A stretch of 64,000 nucleotides of DNA from Saturnia japonica (GCA_033032175.1 CM065304.1:11532001-11596000), one strand, 5' to 3'; numbered from the stretch's first letter, positions 34,918 through 46,000 are shown. Numbers and translations: made by a program. Notes: a model not told the origin generated them from the sequence alone.

Positions 34918-35430
34918 ATCTATATAATTAATAAAATTGAAGTGTCTGTTTGTAATGTCAAAATAACAGCTTTTTACTAAATGCATATGAAATTATATAC
35001 GATACCTATAACAAAAAGCCTATTTTTAAATTTTTTCTATCTGTTTGTTCTGGGTAATCAACTAACGGTTGGACCGATTTTGACGGCTTTCACTGGTAGA
35101 TAAATGAATTTATAGGGAGTAACTTAGGCTACTTTAATTTTAGAAAAAGAATTAGGGTTCCGCACATTAAAAAAATACTGGTCATGGTGAATCAATTCGG
35201 GCGCTTAAATGGCTTACGCTGAGTAAACCATAGAAGATATAGCAAATTAATGTACTAAATAATTGTAGACATTAAAAAGACCTACAAAAAAGTCTAGGAA
35301 AGTATACGTCTATCTTCTAAGGAACGCCCACAATAAGCATTTTTGTCTTTAAAATAGCAGGGAGCAGGGGAGCAAGATTCGCGCGGGCATCCTGTAGTCC
35401 ACGTGAGCGAAGCCACGGGCACTATTAGTT
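34918..35430 (-). repeat. Dispersed repeat family D copy
   Basis: It runs from ATCTATATAATTAATAAAAT through GGTTGGACCGATTTTGACGG and TCTTCTAAGGAACGCCCAC to CACGTGAGCGAAGCCACGGG. It matches 53165-53720 along its length. The orientation is set by the CCCGTGGCTTCGC-type head at the right. There is no coding content. Confidence 0.75.
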
Positions 35431-35439
35431 TAATATATA

Positions 35440-37130
35440 TTACCACATCTATGAGTGAAATATTATAGCCTGGTTTGGTGTAACAACATTTTTGATATGG
35501 TAGAGTAAAATTTTGATATTTTCATAAATATTTTGATTTATTTATATCTTGGAATAATAAATACATAATTTATGCTAATTTAATTGATTAAGTAGTTTTA
35601 TTTCAACCCTACAATGTTAACATAGCTCCCACCCAATTCTATTGGGCATCTGAAAGATAACTTGTATTATTTTTTGTGAGCATACCATGTCATCGGAACG
35701 ATTGTGGTCGGTTCCCTATGATTTATCGCTGTCCATATTACAAATACGACACAATATTATGCGATTCTTTATTTATTCTTTAAGCCATATTAGTATTCCG
35801 CCAACAATCCTGTTCATCGTTGGTTTTGTCATACCGACTAAATGTCATTTTGTTGGAATTTGAAATAAACAATTATTGATGTTTTTTTTCACATAGTATG
35901 AATTAATTCAAACTTTCAATCAGCGGTGAACAAGTCCGAAATATTTTGAATTCTCATGAATTAAAACCAATTAATTATTTTTTATATACCATTTGTATTC
36001 AAACTTAATTTTTACACAATAATTAAAGCAATTAAGGAATTGATAAAAATGTTTTTCGTTTTTTATATTGATTGTTGACCACAAATTATACTGCGAGTTT
36101 GATTCAATTTTATGAATCGAATTAGTTTTAAAATGTTAAAACATGGAAGAATTATAACAATGGGTTAACACCACTAAGAACAACAGAGACCGGCGTTTGG
36201 CACTAATAATTGAGCTTCAAACGAGTCAACACGATTTACAATGTGAATGTTAATTCATTGTCTGGTATCAGTGTCGTACGTTACATATGAATTCCAAAGC
36301 GTCTCACGTATTCAAATATCACATAAATCTTTGAGGTGCTTTGTTATATTATTAAAATCTTTCCTTCGTGTTATTATATTGCTACTATGTTCTTCGTATC
36401 TACTACTTGTTAAATACAATATTCTTATGACATTTCGTTTTATAATACTTATTCTTCCGGTGAAGTATCATCAATAAAGTGTACTAGAATAAAGGTAGTA
36501 GGTACATAATATGTATCTAATAAATTAGATTGTGGGTTCAGTGCCTCGGCGATGTTAAATTAGTAGAGAGGTAAACTTTGTTTTGCGTAAGTTGGAATGC
36601 GGGTATTTTTATCTAAGTAATCTAATTTTTAGCTAACGAACGGCCGTTTTCAATAACATATCTGAATTTATTATCCTCGATTAGTACATATTTGTAATAA
36701 GTACATTAACTAAAGACAAATATCGACTTCCCTCTTATCTATTCGCGCTATAGGATATGAAGATATATTATAAAGATACTAAAAACTAACAAATGATAGT
36801 TTATTGAAAAAAAGTAAGGACAAAAGGTTATATTTGTCTATCTAAAGTACCTGCAAAAAAGGATTGATAGGTTATTGATAACGGCCGTAAACTTAATGCA
36901 ATCTAGGATAGCTCTACTTATTAATGGGTAAGATAATAAATACTCTGATGTGTTAACTGCTTTAGAAAATTTTTGAGAGTAAAAATTAATTAATACTTGA
37001 TTTAGTAGTTTTTCTGATATTAGTAATTTATTGTAAAACTTATTTCGTTATTTCATTTTTTTTTTAATATGTAAAGTTTTAAGCTATTCTCGATGTGCAG
37101 TACAATATAGAGTATAGATTTTATAAAAGA
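35440..37130. other. AT-rich stretch without genes
   Basis: No gene or bounded repeat is recognised. A hydrophobic 76-codon frame at 36247-36477 is probably chance. Confidence 0.4.
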
Positions 37131-37560
37131 CTAGCTATGCCCCGCGGTTTCACCCGCATATAATTTAGAAGAAATCACTGATTGATGATTTATAATACTT
37201 CAATAAAAACTTTTTTTTTATCGGGCTGCCAGATGGTCACATCGCGGCATCGTACGACTCGTTTGCGCCGCTGACTACTATAGACATAGACCCGAGCCGA
37301 GTGATGAATTATTTTAATTTTGTATTATTTCTCAAACTATGCCTCCAAATAACATAATGTAAAAGACGAAGTTTATCTTCATTATAAATTGTCTTTATGG
37401 TAAAGTAACTTTTGTACGTAAGGATTAATATACCATGCTTAAAAATAATGCTCATAAATTAATTATTCTTTAAAAAAAAAAAATGCAAAATACCTTATTG
37501 TGGCTCATGTATAAGAGAGAGATATATGCTATCGCTGATTTTTTTTAATATATATAAAGT
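37131..37560 (+). repeat. Dispersed repeat family A copy, truncated by satellite
   Basis: It starts CTAGCTATGCCCCGCGGTTT and follows the family into TACCATGCTTAAAAATAATG and TATTGTGGCTCATGTATAAG. It breaks off near 37560, where the hexamer satellite begins. Its first 74 bp form an inverted repeat with 39290-39363. Confidence 0.7.
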
Positions 37561-37576
37561 GAATCCTCCTTTATTT

Positions 37577-37812
37577 CTTCCACTCTTTCGGTTTAGGTTT
37601 AATTATGGATTTAGGTTTGGGAATAAGTTTGGGGTTAGATTTGGATTTTGGTTGCGTTTAGGTTTGGGTTTGGGTTTAAGTTTAGGTTTGGGTTTAGGTT
37701 TGGATTTAGTAGTTTCTTTTTTTTTTGGTTTAGGTTTGCATTTAGGTTTGGATTTAGGTATGGGGTTAGGTTTTAAGGTTTAGGTTTGGCTTAAGGTATA
37801 GGTGTAGGTTTG
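37577..37812 (+). repeat. Degenerate hexamer satellite (GGTTTA/GGTTTG)n, left part
   Basis: A run of six-base units GGTTTA, GGTTTG and GGATTT produces Gly-Leu repeat frames that are not genes. It resembles but is not the insect telomere repeat TTAGG. It continues at 38531-38610 and in traces at 38915-38940, so the GC block between lies within the array. Confidence 0.85.
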
Positions 37813-37829
37813 CCCCCCCCCCCCCCCCC
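37813..37829 (+). repeat. Homopolymer tract of 17 C
   Basis: An uninterrupted C run lies exactly between the left hexamer satellite and the GC-rich block. Its length may be inaccurate in the assembly. Confidence 0.9.
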
Positions 37830-38530
37830 GGAGGATTTATTAATTTATTTTTTAAAGGGCTTATTAACCGTGGCGTGGTCCCCCACGGTGAAGTGAAGAG
37901 GAACCCACAGGCGAGGCTGCTAGTCAGGGCTTTTGGCGTAAGAGCCCAGACGAAGTGGCCAACAGTAGGTTGCGGTGGTGTATGGGTGCCACCACCGCTG
38001 AGGCGAGCCGCGGTGTCGTATGGGAGGCACCGCGGCTGACGGCGACAGGCCGCGGCAGGAGAGGTGTGTCGGTGGTTCGTTGTGCCGCTCAGCCTACTTT
38101 CCGCGGCCTCGACGGGGTCGCTACCGTAGCTAAAAGATAGCGGACGCAGTGAGGTCGCAGGGGAAATCACCGAGGAAGACAACCTCGTTAAAAAATCACA
38201 AGGCGTCGGGTTCTGGTGCACGTGTGGGACTGAACCTGGAGGAAGAAAACCTCCTTAAAAAATCACCGAGGAATAAAACCTCGTGAAAAAATTGAACGGA
38301 GGCTGGGGCTGCGGTCGGTGATGGGCGTCCCAGTGGGGAGAGTCTCTCTTTGGGGGGGGCAGCGCTTGTCGGTGGGCACAGAGGTAATGTGCAAGCGATT
38401 CCTGTGCCCCCGACGCCAAGCGCTCCGAAGGCGACGTTTGGGTTTTTAGTGGGTACAGTCCCACATAACCAGTCTGCTGTCCTCCGCGGCGGGCGGGTAC
38501 TCATGATGGGTTTGCCAAAACTGAAAAAAA
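37830..38530 (+). other. GC-rich block with a chain of stem-loops inside the satellite
   Basis: About 55-60% GC in AT-rich surroundings. Perfect or near-perfect stems on the + strand: 37867-37873/37883-37889 (7 bp), 37927-37934/37940-37947 (8 bp, one G-U), 37972-37980/37990-37998 (9 bp), 38006-38015/38028-38037 (10 bp), 38047-38055/38101-38109 (9 bp), three 5-bp hairpins at 38171-38187, 38238-38254 and 38267-38283, 38361-38368/38417-38424 (8 bp) enclosing GGGCACAG/CTGTGCCC, and 38449-38453/38460-38464. No protein frame is convincing. The block may be the 5' region of an R1-clade LINE, or a structured RNA. Confidence 0.6.
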
Positions 38531-38610
38531 GGTGGTAGGTTTGGGTTTGGGTTTGAGTTCAGGTTTGGGATTGTTATTAGGATTTGGTTTAGGCTTAGGC
38601 TTACGTTTAG
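38531..38610 (+). repeat. Hexamer satellite, right part
   Basis: TAGGTTTGGGTTTGGGTTTG then GATTTGGTTTAGGCTTAGGC resumes the array of 37577-37812 after the GC-rich block. A further short piece (TTTAGGTTTAGGCTTAGGC) lies at about 38918. Confidence 0.75.
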
Positions 38611-38984
38611 GCTCAGTTGACGTACACAATTCAATAATCGTTCAAATACTAAGAGAGATTGGGCTTTTGATAACATGCTGCTGAATTTGATGATGTGAAG
38701 GCATGGGAGAGAGAGAGAGAGGTATAATTTCCCTGTGAATTTTTTCAATGTTTTTGTAATGTCTGTCTAAGAGTTGTATATGAATTTTCAACGAATAATT
38801 ATTTGTTTCTAGCACACGCCGACCACTGCAACGGCCCGCTCGTCTTCGTTTTGTCAGCTCATGCCTTATGATCACAGTTCAAACAATATAACCAATTTTA
38901 CCACAACCGAATAATTTTAGGTTTAGGCTTAGGCTTAGATATGAATTGATAACAGTGGTCAAGCTATAATTTAACCGGAACAAA

Positions 38985-39287
38985 ATGTATCCTATGTGTT
39001 AATCTAGGTTATAGACTATCAGTGTGCTAAATTGCCATCAAATCCATTCAACCGTTTTTTTCGTAATTGAGTAAGAAAAATACTTTTTTTTAAATTTATT
39101 ATATTTGTAGGATAACATTGTTTAAGCTATGACTTTTACTGGGATATCCTACGGGGTACCATATGTGTTATTCCAGATTATGGACTATCTGTGTGACAAA
39201 TTTCATCTAAATCCGTTCAGCCGTTTTTGCACGATTGAGTAACAAACATCCAAACATACATACTTTCACATTTATTATATTAGTAGG
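38985..39287 (+). repeat. Dispersed repeat family B copy, head missing
   Basis: CCTATGTGTTAATCTAGGTTATAG, CCGTTTTTGCACGATTGAGT and the end CATTTATTATATTAGTAGGA match 5443-5757, including the internal tandem version. Confidence 0.7.
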
Positions 39288-39289
39288 AT

Positions 39290-39363
39290 ACTGAAGTATT
39301 ATAAATAATTAATCGATGATTTCTTCTAAATTATATGCGGGTGAAACCGCGGGGAACAGCTAA
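39290..39363 (-). repeat. Inverted partner of the family A head at 37131-37204
   Basis: The reverse complement of these 74 bases matches 37131-37204 at 66 of 74 positions by eye. The unit stops there, unlike other copies, so it may be the right end of a 2.2-kb structure. Confidence 0.75.
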
Positions 39364-39374
39364 TAATGGAATAA

Positions 39375-39710
39375 AATTCCTAAGTATGTTACGGATTTGG
39401 CGAAACCTAAGTTCAAAGTTCATGCTAAGGAATTGCAATGAAAAGTATATTATTAGATGGATTATTATTTGAAGAAATTGCTATAGTGATGAAACGACTC
39501 TTTCTTTCTATGTACATCCACAAAAAAAATTGTAATTCTAAATATTACTGTCATAGTAAAAAAATAAATATAATAATTTATAAACCCCATCAAGTTTCTT
39601 GGCAGTTTTTCTCGATGATTGGAATATTTTCCGAGCCACTGGTAGATCTTAAGGTGATACGCGGTAGCCAAGACATTTAAAGAATAAGTTTTTCCAGAAA
39701 TCTATTGCCG
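39375..39710 (+). mobile_element. LINE 3' end fragment
   Basis: The segment reads PKYVTDLAKPKFKVHAKELQ, a stop, then MDYYLKKL. It resembles the last residues of the LINE at 40118-41176 (ADLPDNKFKDHVKRI and YYRMDHYVND), and both end in a 3' UTR with GGAATATTTT / GGGATATTTT and a GAACCAGCAGTAG-like or GAGCCACTGGTAG block. Confidence 0.6.
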
Positions 39711-40041
39711 TCACGCTTTGCCCGAACGATCTAATTGAGTGCGAGAGAAATAACTGCAGCTCCGACTGATTATACCTTGGTAAAGTAGATGACAACATAA
39801 TTTCGTATTCTCCTATTTTCTACTCTCCAAGATAAGAGCAAATTTTATAAAAATGTCTATATGTTAAGAAATCATTATTATATGTTTTTCTTCTACTTTT
39901 GATATTTGTCAAATTTATTTGCTAGACGTCTGATAAAGGTGGTATAACTGGAAAATTTGATACATTGCAGATTCAGATAAAAATTGTATTGTATAAAACT
40001 ATTTGTTTTAATGTGGAGCTAGACCATCTTTTTTACTACAA

Positions 40042-40100
40042 AGGTGGCATACGGCCTGCCTGATGATAAGCAGCTACTGTGGTCTATGGACGCTTGTAGG
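40042..40100 (+). repeat. Head fragment of the GTCCACCTGATGG repeat
   Basis: AAGGTGGCATACGGCCTGCC then TGATGATAAGCAGC and CTATGGACGCTTGTAGG are degraded forms of the head seen at 31195. Confidence 0.45.
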
Positions 40101-40117
40101 TTGATCATAGGTAAATA

Positions 40118-41176
40118 TAAATCGGACCAAGTCTCCGGGATCATTGGTTAAAATCGGCGTCCCTCAGGGATTGATTTTGGGACCATTTTTGCTTCTCGTT
40201 TATGTAAACGATCTACCGCTGGTAATTGAAAATGGCGCTGACATGGTTCTTATTGCGTACATCACTTCACTTATATTCAAAGTTAAAAGAATAGATGCCT
40301 AATGTCCGGTGTGTTAATAGCAGTATCAAGATAGAAAGGAATTTAGTAGGCTTAGTTGATGGTAATGTTTTATGGGGTATTATGCTTGATTAAAAATTAC
40401 ACACATCCGCACATTAAAACTTTGGCGGGAATATTAAGCTCTGTTGCATACGCAGTACGTAAGATTCACCAGTTAATAGATATTGCCACTGCTGATTTAG
40501 TCTACTTTGCTTACTTTCATAGCTTAATGTCTTACGGTATTTTGCTGTAGGTCTCAGCAGCTAAGGTAGATATCATAATTATATTACAAAAGTGGGCAAT
40601 TGGTGCAATTTACAACCTGAAACCTTATGAATCACTAAATAACAAATTTCAGGAATAAAATATTTTAACTTTGCCCTCCTAATACATCCTTTATAACTTA
40701 ACGTATATTCGTAAAAACTTAGTCAAGGTAGATTTAGTCAAAGATCAGCACAATGTTAATACTAGAAATAGAGATAAATTAGTAATACCATGTTTTAGAC
40801 TAAGTAGGTCCAATAAAAGTTTTTTAGGTAATAGTGTCAGGTTTTATATAAGTTTCCGAAGCACATTGCTGATTTACCGGATAACAAGTTCAAGGACCAT
40901 GTCAAGCGGATTATACTTTCAAAAGATTATTATAGGATGGATCATTATGTGAATGATGGTGGGGTCTGGAAGTGACTCCCTCTCTGTGCATCCACTAAAT
41001 TATTATTATTATTGTTTTATATTAACACTTTTATGTAGTTCGAAAAAAAAGATAAGCCCGATCGAGTATCTTACCGGTTCTTCACTTTGACTGGGATATT
41101 TTTCGAACCAGCAGTAGTATTTTGACGTTAATAAGTGCCTTCTTAAGGCCTAAATTGAATAAAGATTTTTTTTATT
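40118..41176 (+). mobile_element. LINE remnant (RT fragment to 3' UTR)
   Basis: The frame at about 40148 reads KIGVPQGLILGPFLLLVYVNDLPLVIE, the RT motif just before the FADD box. That box is destroyed (MVLIA). Later pieces read TLAGILSSVAYAVRKIHQL, FHSLMSYGILL, HIADLPDNKFKDHVKRI and YYRMDHYVND. Several frameshifts and stops break it. It is CR1/Jockey-like by style and dead. Confidence 0.8.
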
Positions 41177-41189
41177 TTGATTTTGGTAT

Positions 41190-41400
41190 CACTAGCGCTT
41201 TGCCGACATTGAACCCGGCTACTCCAAAGATCTCTGGAAACTCTATTAAGCATAGGAACACAACACAAGGTTATTAAGCTACCGTCTTCTGTAGGATGGA
41301 GGTATTCCACCAGTCAGGCCTCCCCAAGTGGAGATAAATATCCAAAGAAATTTCTGTACCTTGCCTTTCTTAAAATGCTGCTTGAGCTGGAGAATGCTCC
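41190..41400 (-). repeat. Reverse copy of the repeat at 10965-11236
   Basis: Reversed, it reads ATACCTCCATCCTACAGAAG, ACCTTGTGTTGTGTTCC and AGAGTTTCCAGAGATCTTTGG, matching the + copy at 11045-11130. The GTTTGCC tail is absent. Confidence 0.65.
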
Positions 41401-42119
41401 ACAAATAAAAGAGAAGTATATGTTGGTATAGTCTAAATGCTACTCTTATTTCCTCTTAACGGTTATAAGTGTTTTTCAGGGCGTTAATTAAATAGTGTAT
41501 TTTTCATGTTGACTGCAAATTGTTGTTAATATTATATTGGTAAAGTTGCACATTTTACAAAGCACATTTGTTAATCAAACGCAATAGCACTATGATAGCC
41601 TGTCTTACTTTCTATAGCGTCTTACAACCATAATAAGAGAGAAAGAGTGAATAAGTTATTGAAAATACGTGTGTGTATCTTTTAAATTACTTACTTATTT
41701 AAAAAAACATCGCTTTACTCTTTCTTGCACAATGAAGAGCTAGGAATCTTCAGTAATTTACATTGTATAAAACCAATTTCAATAATATGTTACAGTAAAA
41801 TTAACGAATGAATGGGTTGAATTTTTTAGTTTATTTTTATTAGTCGCTAATTAATTCCGATAATCTTTATGATAAAATCTTAAGAAAATACTCTATTGTC
41901 CTGTGATAAAAACGAGTGTTTATTAGATTTTACTTATTCTCAAATATTTATCCTAGTAGAAAATCATCTGTGAACAAATTATCAGAAGAAGATCAATTGC
42001 TCAATAACCAAGTGCGATTATAATGTTATTTATACAACAGTTAATAAACCTATATATACCATTTGATAAATCAGTAATATTTAATGGAAAGTTTTCATAA
42101 CAACTTAGTATAAACATAA

Positions 42120-42380
42120 AATGCAATCGATCGGTATGAGCTGTAACCGAATCCTTACAAATGTCGCTCGTAATAAATCTATTTCAGCACGCATGGGAAT
42201 TAATTGGTTGGTGACACACTCCATCGCATTGGTGCGGAGTCTTCATGTGGTCAAGCGGTAATTCGCTGCAGCCCCGCGTCTGATTCCAGCTGTTACTTCA
42301 TATTCTACGCACGTTCACTTGTTGTTACTACTTCACTGCAATTTATTGTCACGCAGTCTTTTTTCTCTTCTTCGTGGCAA
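42120..42380. promoter_or_regulatory. Candidate cis-regulatory block
   Basis: Non-repetitive, balanced composition with GGGAATTAATTGG (42195-42207), the E-box CAGCTG (about 42287), TTCGCTGCAGCCCCGCG and TTCTTCTTCG. A 60-codon frame here has no domain. It lies 18 kb beyond the Iroquois exon. Confidence 0.25.
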
Positions 42381-42479
42381 CTATGACTGTGTTTATTATA
42401 TTTAAATAATAATAATTATATAAATAACACATGATTTTATTAGATTTATATACATAAGTATTTTAATCACATTTTTAAA

Positions 42480-44105
42480 TCCATACATAGTACAAAGTAA
42501 AGTCGCTTTCCACCGTCTGTACCTCTGTATGCTTCTCTTTCTTTCTCTATCTTTTAAACTACGCAACGGATTTTTAAGCGGTTCTCACGAACATTTAGAG
42601 GTTTTTTTAAAGAAGTTTTATATAGTTATATAATACATTCCAATTAAGTTTTTGTATAGTAGAGAAAATTTAATTATTTATAATCAAGTCGTCAAAAAAT
42701 AATTTTCGGGCACTTAGACTGGCTAAACTTTATGACTTAAAACAAAATAATATTCTAAAGAATTGTAGTAGTTCAATAAACATAGAGAAAAGTTCTCGAT
42801 GGTATATGTCTACCTCCTAAGGTTGCCTCACAGTAACCATTTTTATCTTCAACTTAATAATTAAAAATATTACGTTATTTGCGAAGCTATTTCCTTCAAT
42901 TCAGTATTAATCCTTATCCAGATAAGTTTGATTAGTTAGATTAGTTAACTTGCGCATTTAATGGAGATTAAAATTGTCCTTTACAGTTTTCCATTTAAAT
43001 GAATACCGTAGAAGATATCAGGAATTCAAAATTTCGCGCGATCTAAGAAATCCCTCTCAACAAAACCGCTTGCGGTCGGTTAACTGGTACTCCGCGCCTA
43101 TGATGTATAGATCATCGCGAGCTAAGCACATTATTGCAAGAGAAAAGATTTATTAGTAACAAACACATTTGACACAGAAGAAAAAAAAAAATTTTTACAA
43201 CTACCTATTACATATAAAAAATCAAATACCAGTCACTACAAAACGCTACCAGCTCAGCATAATGCTGGTTGTAAACAACCAACGCTGGTCTTCCGTTGGA
43301 GGCATCCGTTGGCGTCACATGACGGACATACTAACTTAAATAGTTTTAAAAAGTAAAAATTTAAAAACGTGAGATTTATGACGTATGAAACAGCAGTATA
43401 TATTATTATAAAATTTCAATAAATACACAAAAACAACAAAAATGTCCAAAATTCTCGTATCAAAAAAGGGTGATGCTTAAACAACCAAAACGAGGAAACC
43501 AGGAGCACCACACAGGACAAGTAAGTTTTAAATTATTTTACAGGAAACAAAATATTATGAAATATAATAATAGACTTAACACTAGGTTGCACTTATTTTA
43601 AAGAGCAATAGTGTCATGCTTTTGACCTTCTTGGTTCTTTTGATGTTCGCAAAGAAACCTTTTCAACGTAATCTAAACCTGTGAATGTATTTCAGGTTCC
43701 TTATCAGCGGTGGAATATTATTCGTAAATATGAAGTCACAAAACATACCATCACACTTGTATCCGTAAAGCGTTATACAGAGGTGTACTCCAACAGTTCG
43801 CCGAGTATGTTTTAGGTTTCATGTAATAGGGAGCGGGCCTATTGCCATTAATCGGGCACAAAGCCAAACTCCGAGTTGCTACTGATAATTTCATAGAAAA
43901 ACATAATAATACTTTGATCGACTTGGGAAACGAAACTATGACCTCGAGCATAGCATTCGCGTATAGGACCACTAGGCTAGAGGCAGTTATGAAGTTATAA
44001 TCTATCAATACTTAAGTGATAAACTCTAAATCAGAGTTTTTTAAAGACGAAATACACCACTTTGTAAATTATACCCGTGCGAAGCTGGGACGGATCGCTA
44101 GTATT
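42480..44105 (-). mobile_element. Composite repeat family C, reversed copy, with SINE and a later insertion
   Basis: Reversed order relative to 28879-29740: the tail part is at 42480-43135, the SINE at about 43737-43990, and the head (CTAGCGATCCGTCCCAGCTT) at about 44100. A ~587-bp foreign segment (43136-43722) splits the tail part. The SINE is flanked by AACTTCATA/GACTTCATA-like duplications, as in the + copy. Confidence 0.75.
43136..43722. mobile_element. Insertion of unknown type inside composite repeat C
   Basis: The sister copy at 53995-55045 runs straight through this point (GCGCACTATTCGTAACTTTG), whereas here ATTATT is followed by 587 bp ending in another ATTATT before CGTAAATATG. So ATTATT is a probable 6-bp target duplication. 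The segment has no clear inverted ends or coding frame. It includes CCAGCTCAGCATAATGCTGG and an A-rich run. Confidence 0.6.
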
Positions 44106-44335
44106 TTATAAAGTACCTATACATAATATTGGCACTTTGGATTACGAAGGGCGTAAGGGACATTTTGGCAAAAATGTCTTTATATTTTTTTTACCTTCTT
44201 TTGATCCGTCTTACACCCCTTGTGATTTTCACTAATAAACGTCACACACTGACACGACCCACGTTTTTTTTGTTCTCAAATGTGAATTTTCACATTAATA
44301 GGACATAACGGACACGCTTGTAATGTAGAAAAAAA

Positions 44336-45316
44336 AATCGGTCAAGTAGAGAGTAGACCACGCGCCCTTAGGGTTTCGAGCTAATTATATTACTTACCGT
44401 ACATTATTACACCTTCTTACATTGTATAATATATCTCCGTCTGTACGAGTACATCTGTCTGTTAGAACCACTTAAAAGTTTTCGGTAAACACTTTTTATT
44501 ATTTTATAGATGTTTTAACTAAAAAATTTATGTACGTCATGTAACAAAACATACTATAAATAACTTTAAAATTTAAACTACGATAAGTAATTTAATGTTA
44601 CAGAAGAAATTAAAAATATTTATGTTATGTTAAAATAATATGTCAAACAACAATAAATGAAAAAAATATAATATATATATATATATCCTTGGAAGTACTC
44701 TGTAGTACCTTGGAAGTACTCTGTAGGATTTATTAATCGGTCACTGAGTGTGACTTTTAGACTTTTATTATGAAGGGCTGTATCTTTTTATTGGATTAAC
44801 CTGGAAACTTGATTTTTTACAACAGTTTGATATCATAGATCTTAGTATTAGGTATTCATTTTAACTATATACCTGAAGCCCGATACGAGAAAAAAAAGTA
44901 AAAATTATTAAAAAAAAATTCATTATAGTTTCACACGGGATTAGAAATTCCTTATATTTTTATTTATTCCAAAAGTTTTATTAAAAGATCTCCCTTAGTA
45001 CCAAATTTCAAGACTGTAAGTCTGCGTGAAGTACCCTGTAGGTTTTGATGATAAGTTCATGAGCGTTATTTTAACTATAAGGTGCCTTAGCTTTTTAATG
45101 CGTTAACCTAAAAAAATATTTTTTAAAGCATTACGAGGCTACAGACTAAGGTCTGTATACTAAGGTATATGATATTAATTTCAACTGTATACTTCAAGTC
45201 ATTTCCAAAGAAAAATGTCTTGACACACAAAGAGATAGCCAGCCTGCCAGAAAGAGCACGACAAAGAGATCCTATAAGGGTTGCGGTTTTTTTTCATTAT
45301 TAGTTACAGAACCCTA
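44336..45316 (+). repeat. Dispersed repeat family E, long copy
   Basis: The head AATCGGTCAAGTAGAGAGTA and the end TTACAGAACCCTAAAAA bound about 1 kb with TTACTTACCGTACATTATTA, CTGTCTGTTAGAA, and duplicated ACCTTGGAAGTACTCTGTAG near 44690-44725. The (AT)n run at 44670-44687 is internal. The partial relative is at 15320. Confidence 0.65.
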
Positions 45317-45599
45317 AAAAGAAAACGCGTTTCAAAAAGTAAAGAATTTTAGGGATGCATGATATAACTGCGCCATGTAAAACATAGATGTACGTCGCAT
45401 GAAAATTGTATCTGTTATACACTCTTGAAATATCGGGTTGTAAAGGAGAATAGCATCTGATTTCAATCACATCAATATATATCGTGACTTCTAAATCCGT
45501 TCTAAAAAATAGTTTTTTCCTGAATAGTCGCGCTTTGTCCTTTTAACCCTTTGTAATTCGAAATGTCGATATTAAACCTTCTACTTTATATCTATATTA

Positions 45600-46000
45600 A
45601 ATATTATAAAGTGGATTTTTTTTTTGTTTGTTTGTTTGTTTAAACACACTAATCTCTTCTAAATTTCTAATCTCACTAAATTCTTTTTGTACATGATAGC
45701 CATTCTCGAGGAATAGTATAGGATATATAAGATTAGGCTATATCTCTCAGATATTCTTAAATATTATTTTTTATTACGTAAGTTGGAAGTCGAGGCTCTC
45801 TTGAACTTCTTTAACCGCGTGCGCAGGCGTAATCGTTAATAACACGGAAATATAATGTTCTATAATAATATTACTCCTTACCATATCTAAAATAAAATTC
45901 TGCGATAGCATATACATATTTTTTATACATAAGCCACAAACAAGGAATTTTATGACAAAGATTTGTTGTAAATTAAAAAGTAATTTATAAGCATTACTTT
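45600..46000 (-). repeat. Dispersed repeat family A, 3' half
   Basis: It shares GTTTGTTTGTTTAAACACACTAATCTC, GAGGAATAGTATAGG and ATAAGCCACAAACAAGG with the neighbouring copy 46318-47208. The head is missing. The (GTTT)n stretch marks the family's 3' end. Confidence 0.7.

Noticed and set aside
36247..36477. Hydrophobic 76-codon frame as a membrane peptide gene
   Set aside because: T-rich DNA gives Leu/Ile/Phe-rich frames by chance. There is no start context, neighbour or composition shift to support it.
37526..37783. 85-codon Gly/Leu-rich frame
   Set aside because: A direct product of the GGTTTA/GGTTTG satellite in one frame, not a gene.
37577..37812. Telomeric repeat array
   Set aside because: The unit is a degenerate six-base GGTTTA/GGTTTG repeat, whereas the usual lepidopteran telomere unit is TTAGG. 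It is interstitial.
37766..38221. 151-codon - strand frame in the GC-rich block
   Set aside because: It runs through the C run and satellite and has no domain. Long frames are expected in GC-rich DNA lacking stop-rich triplets.
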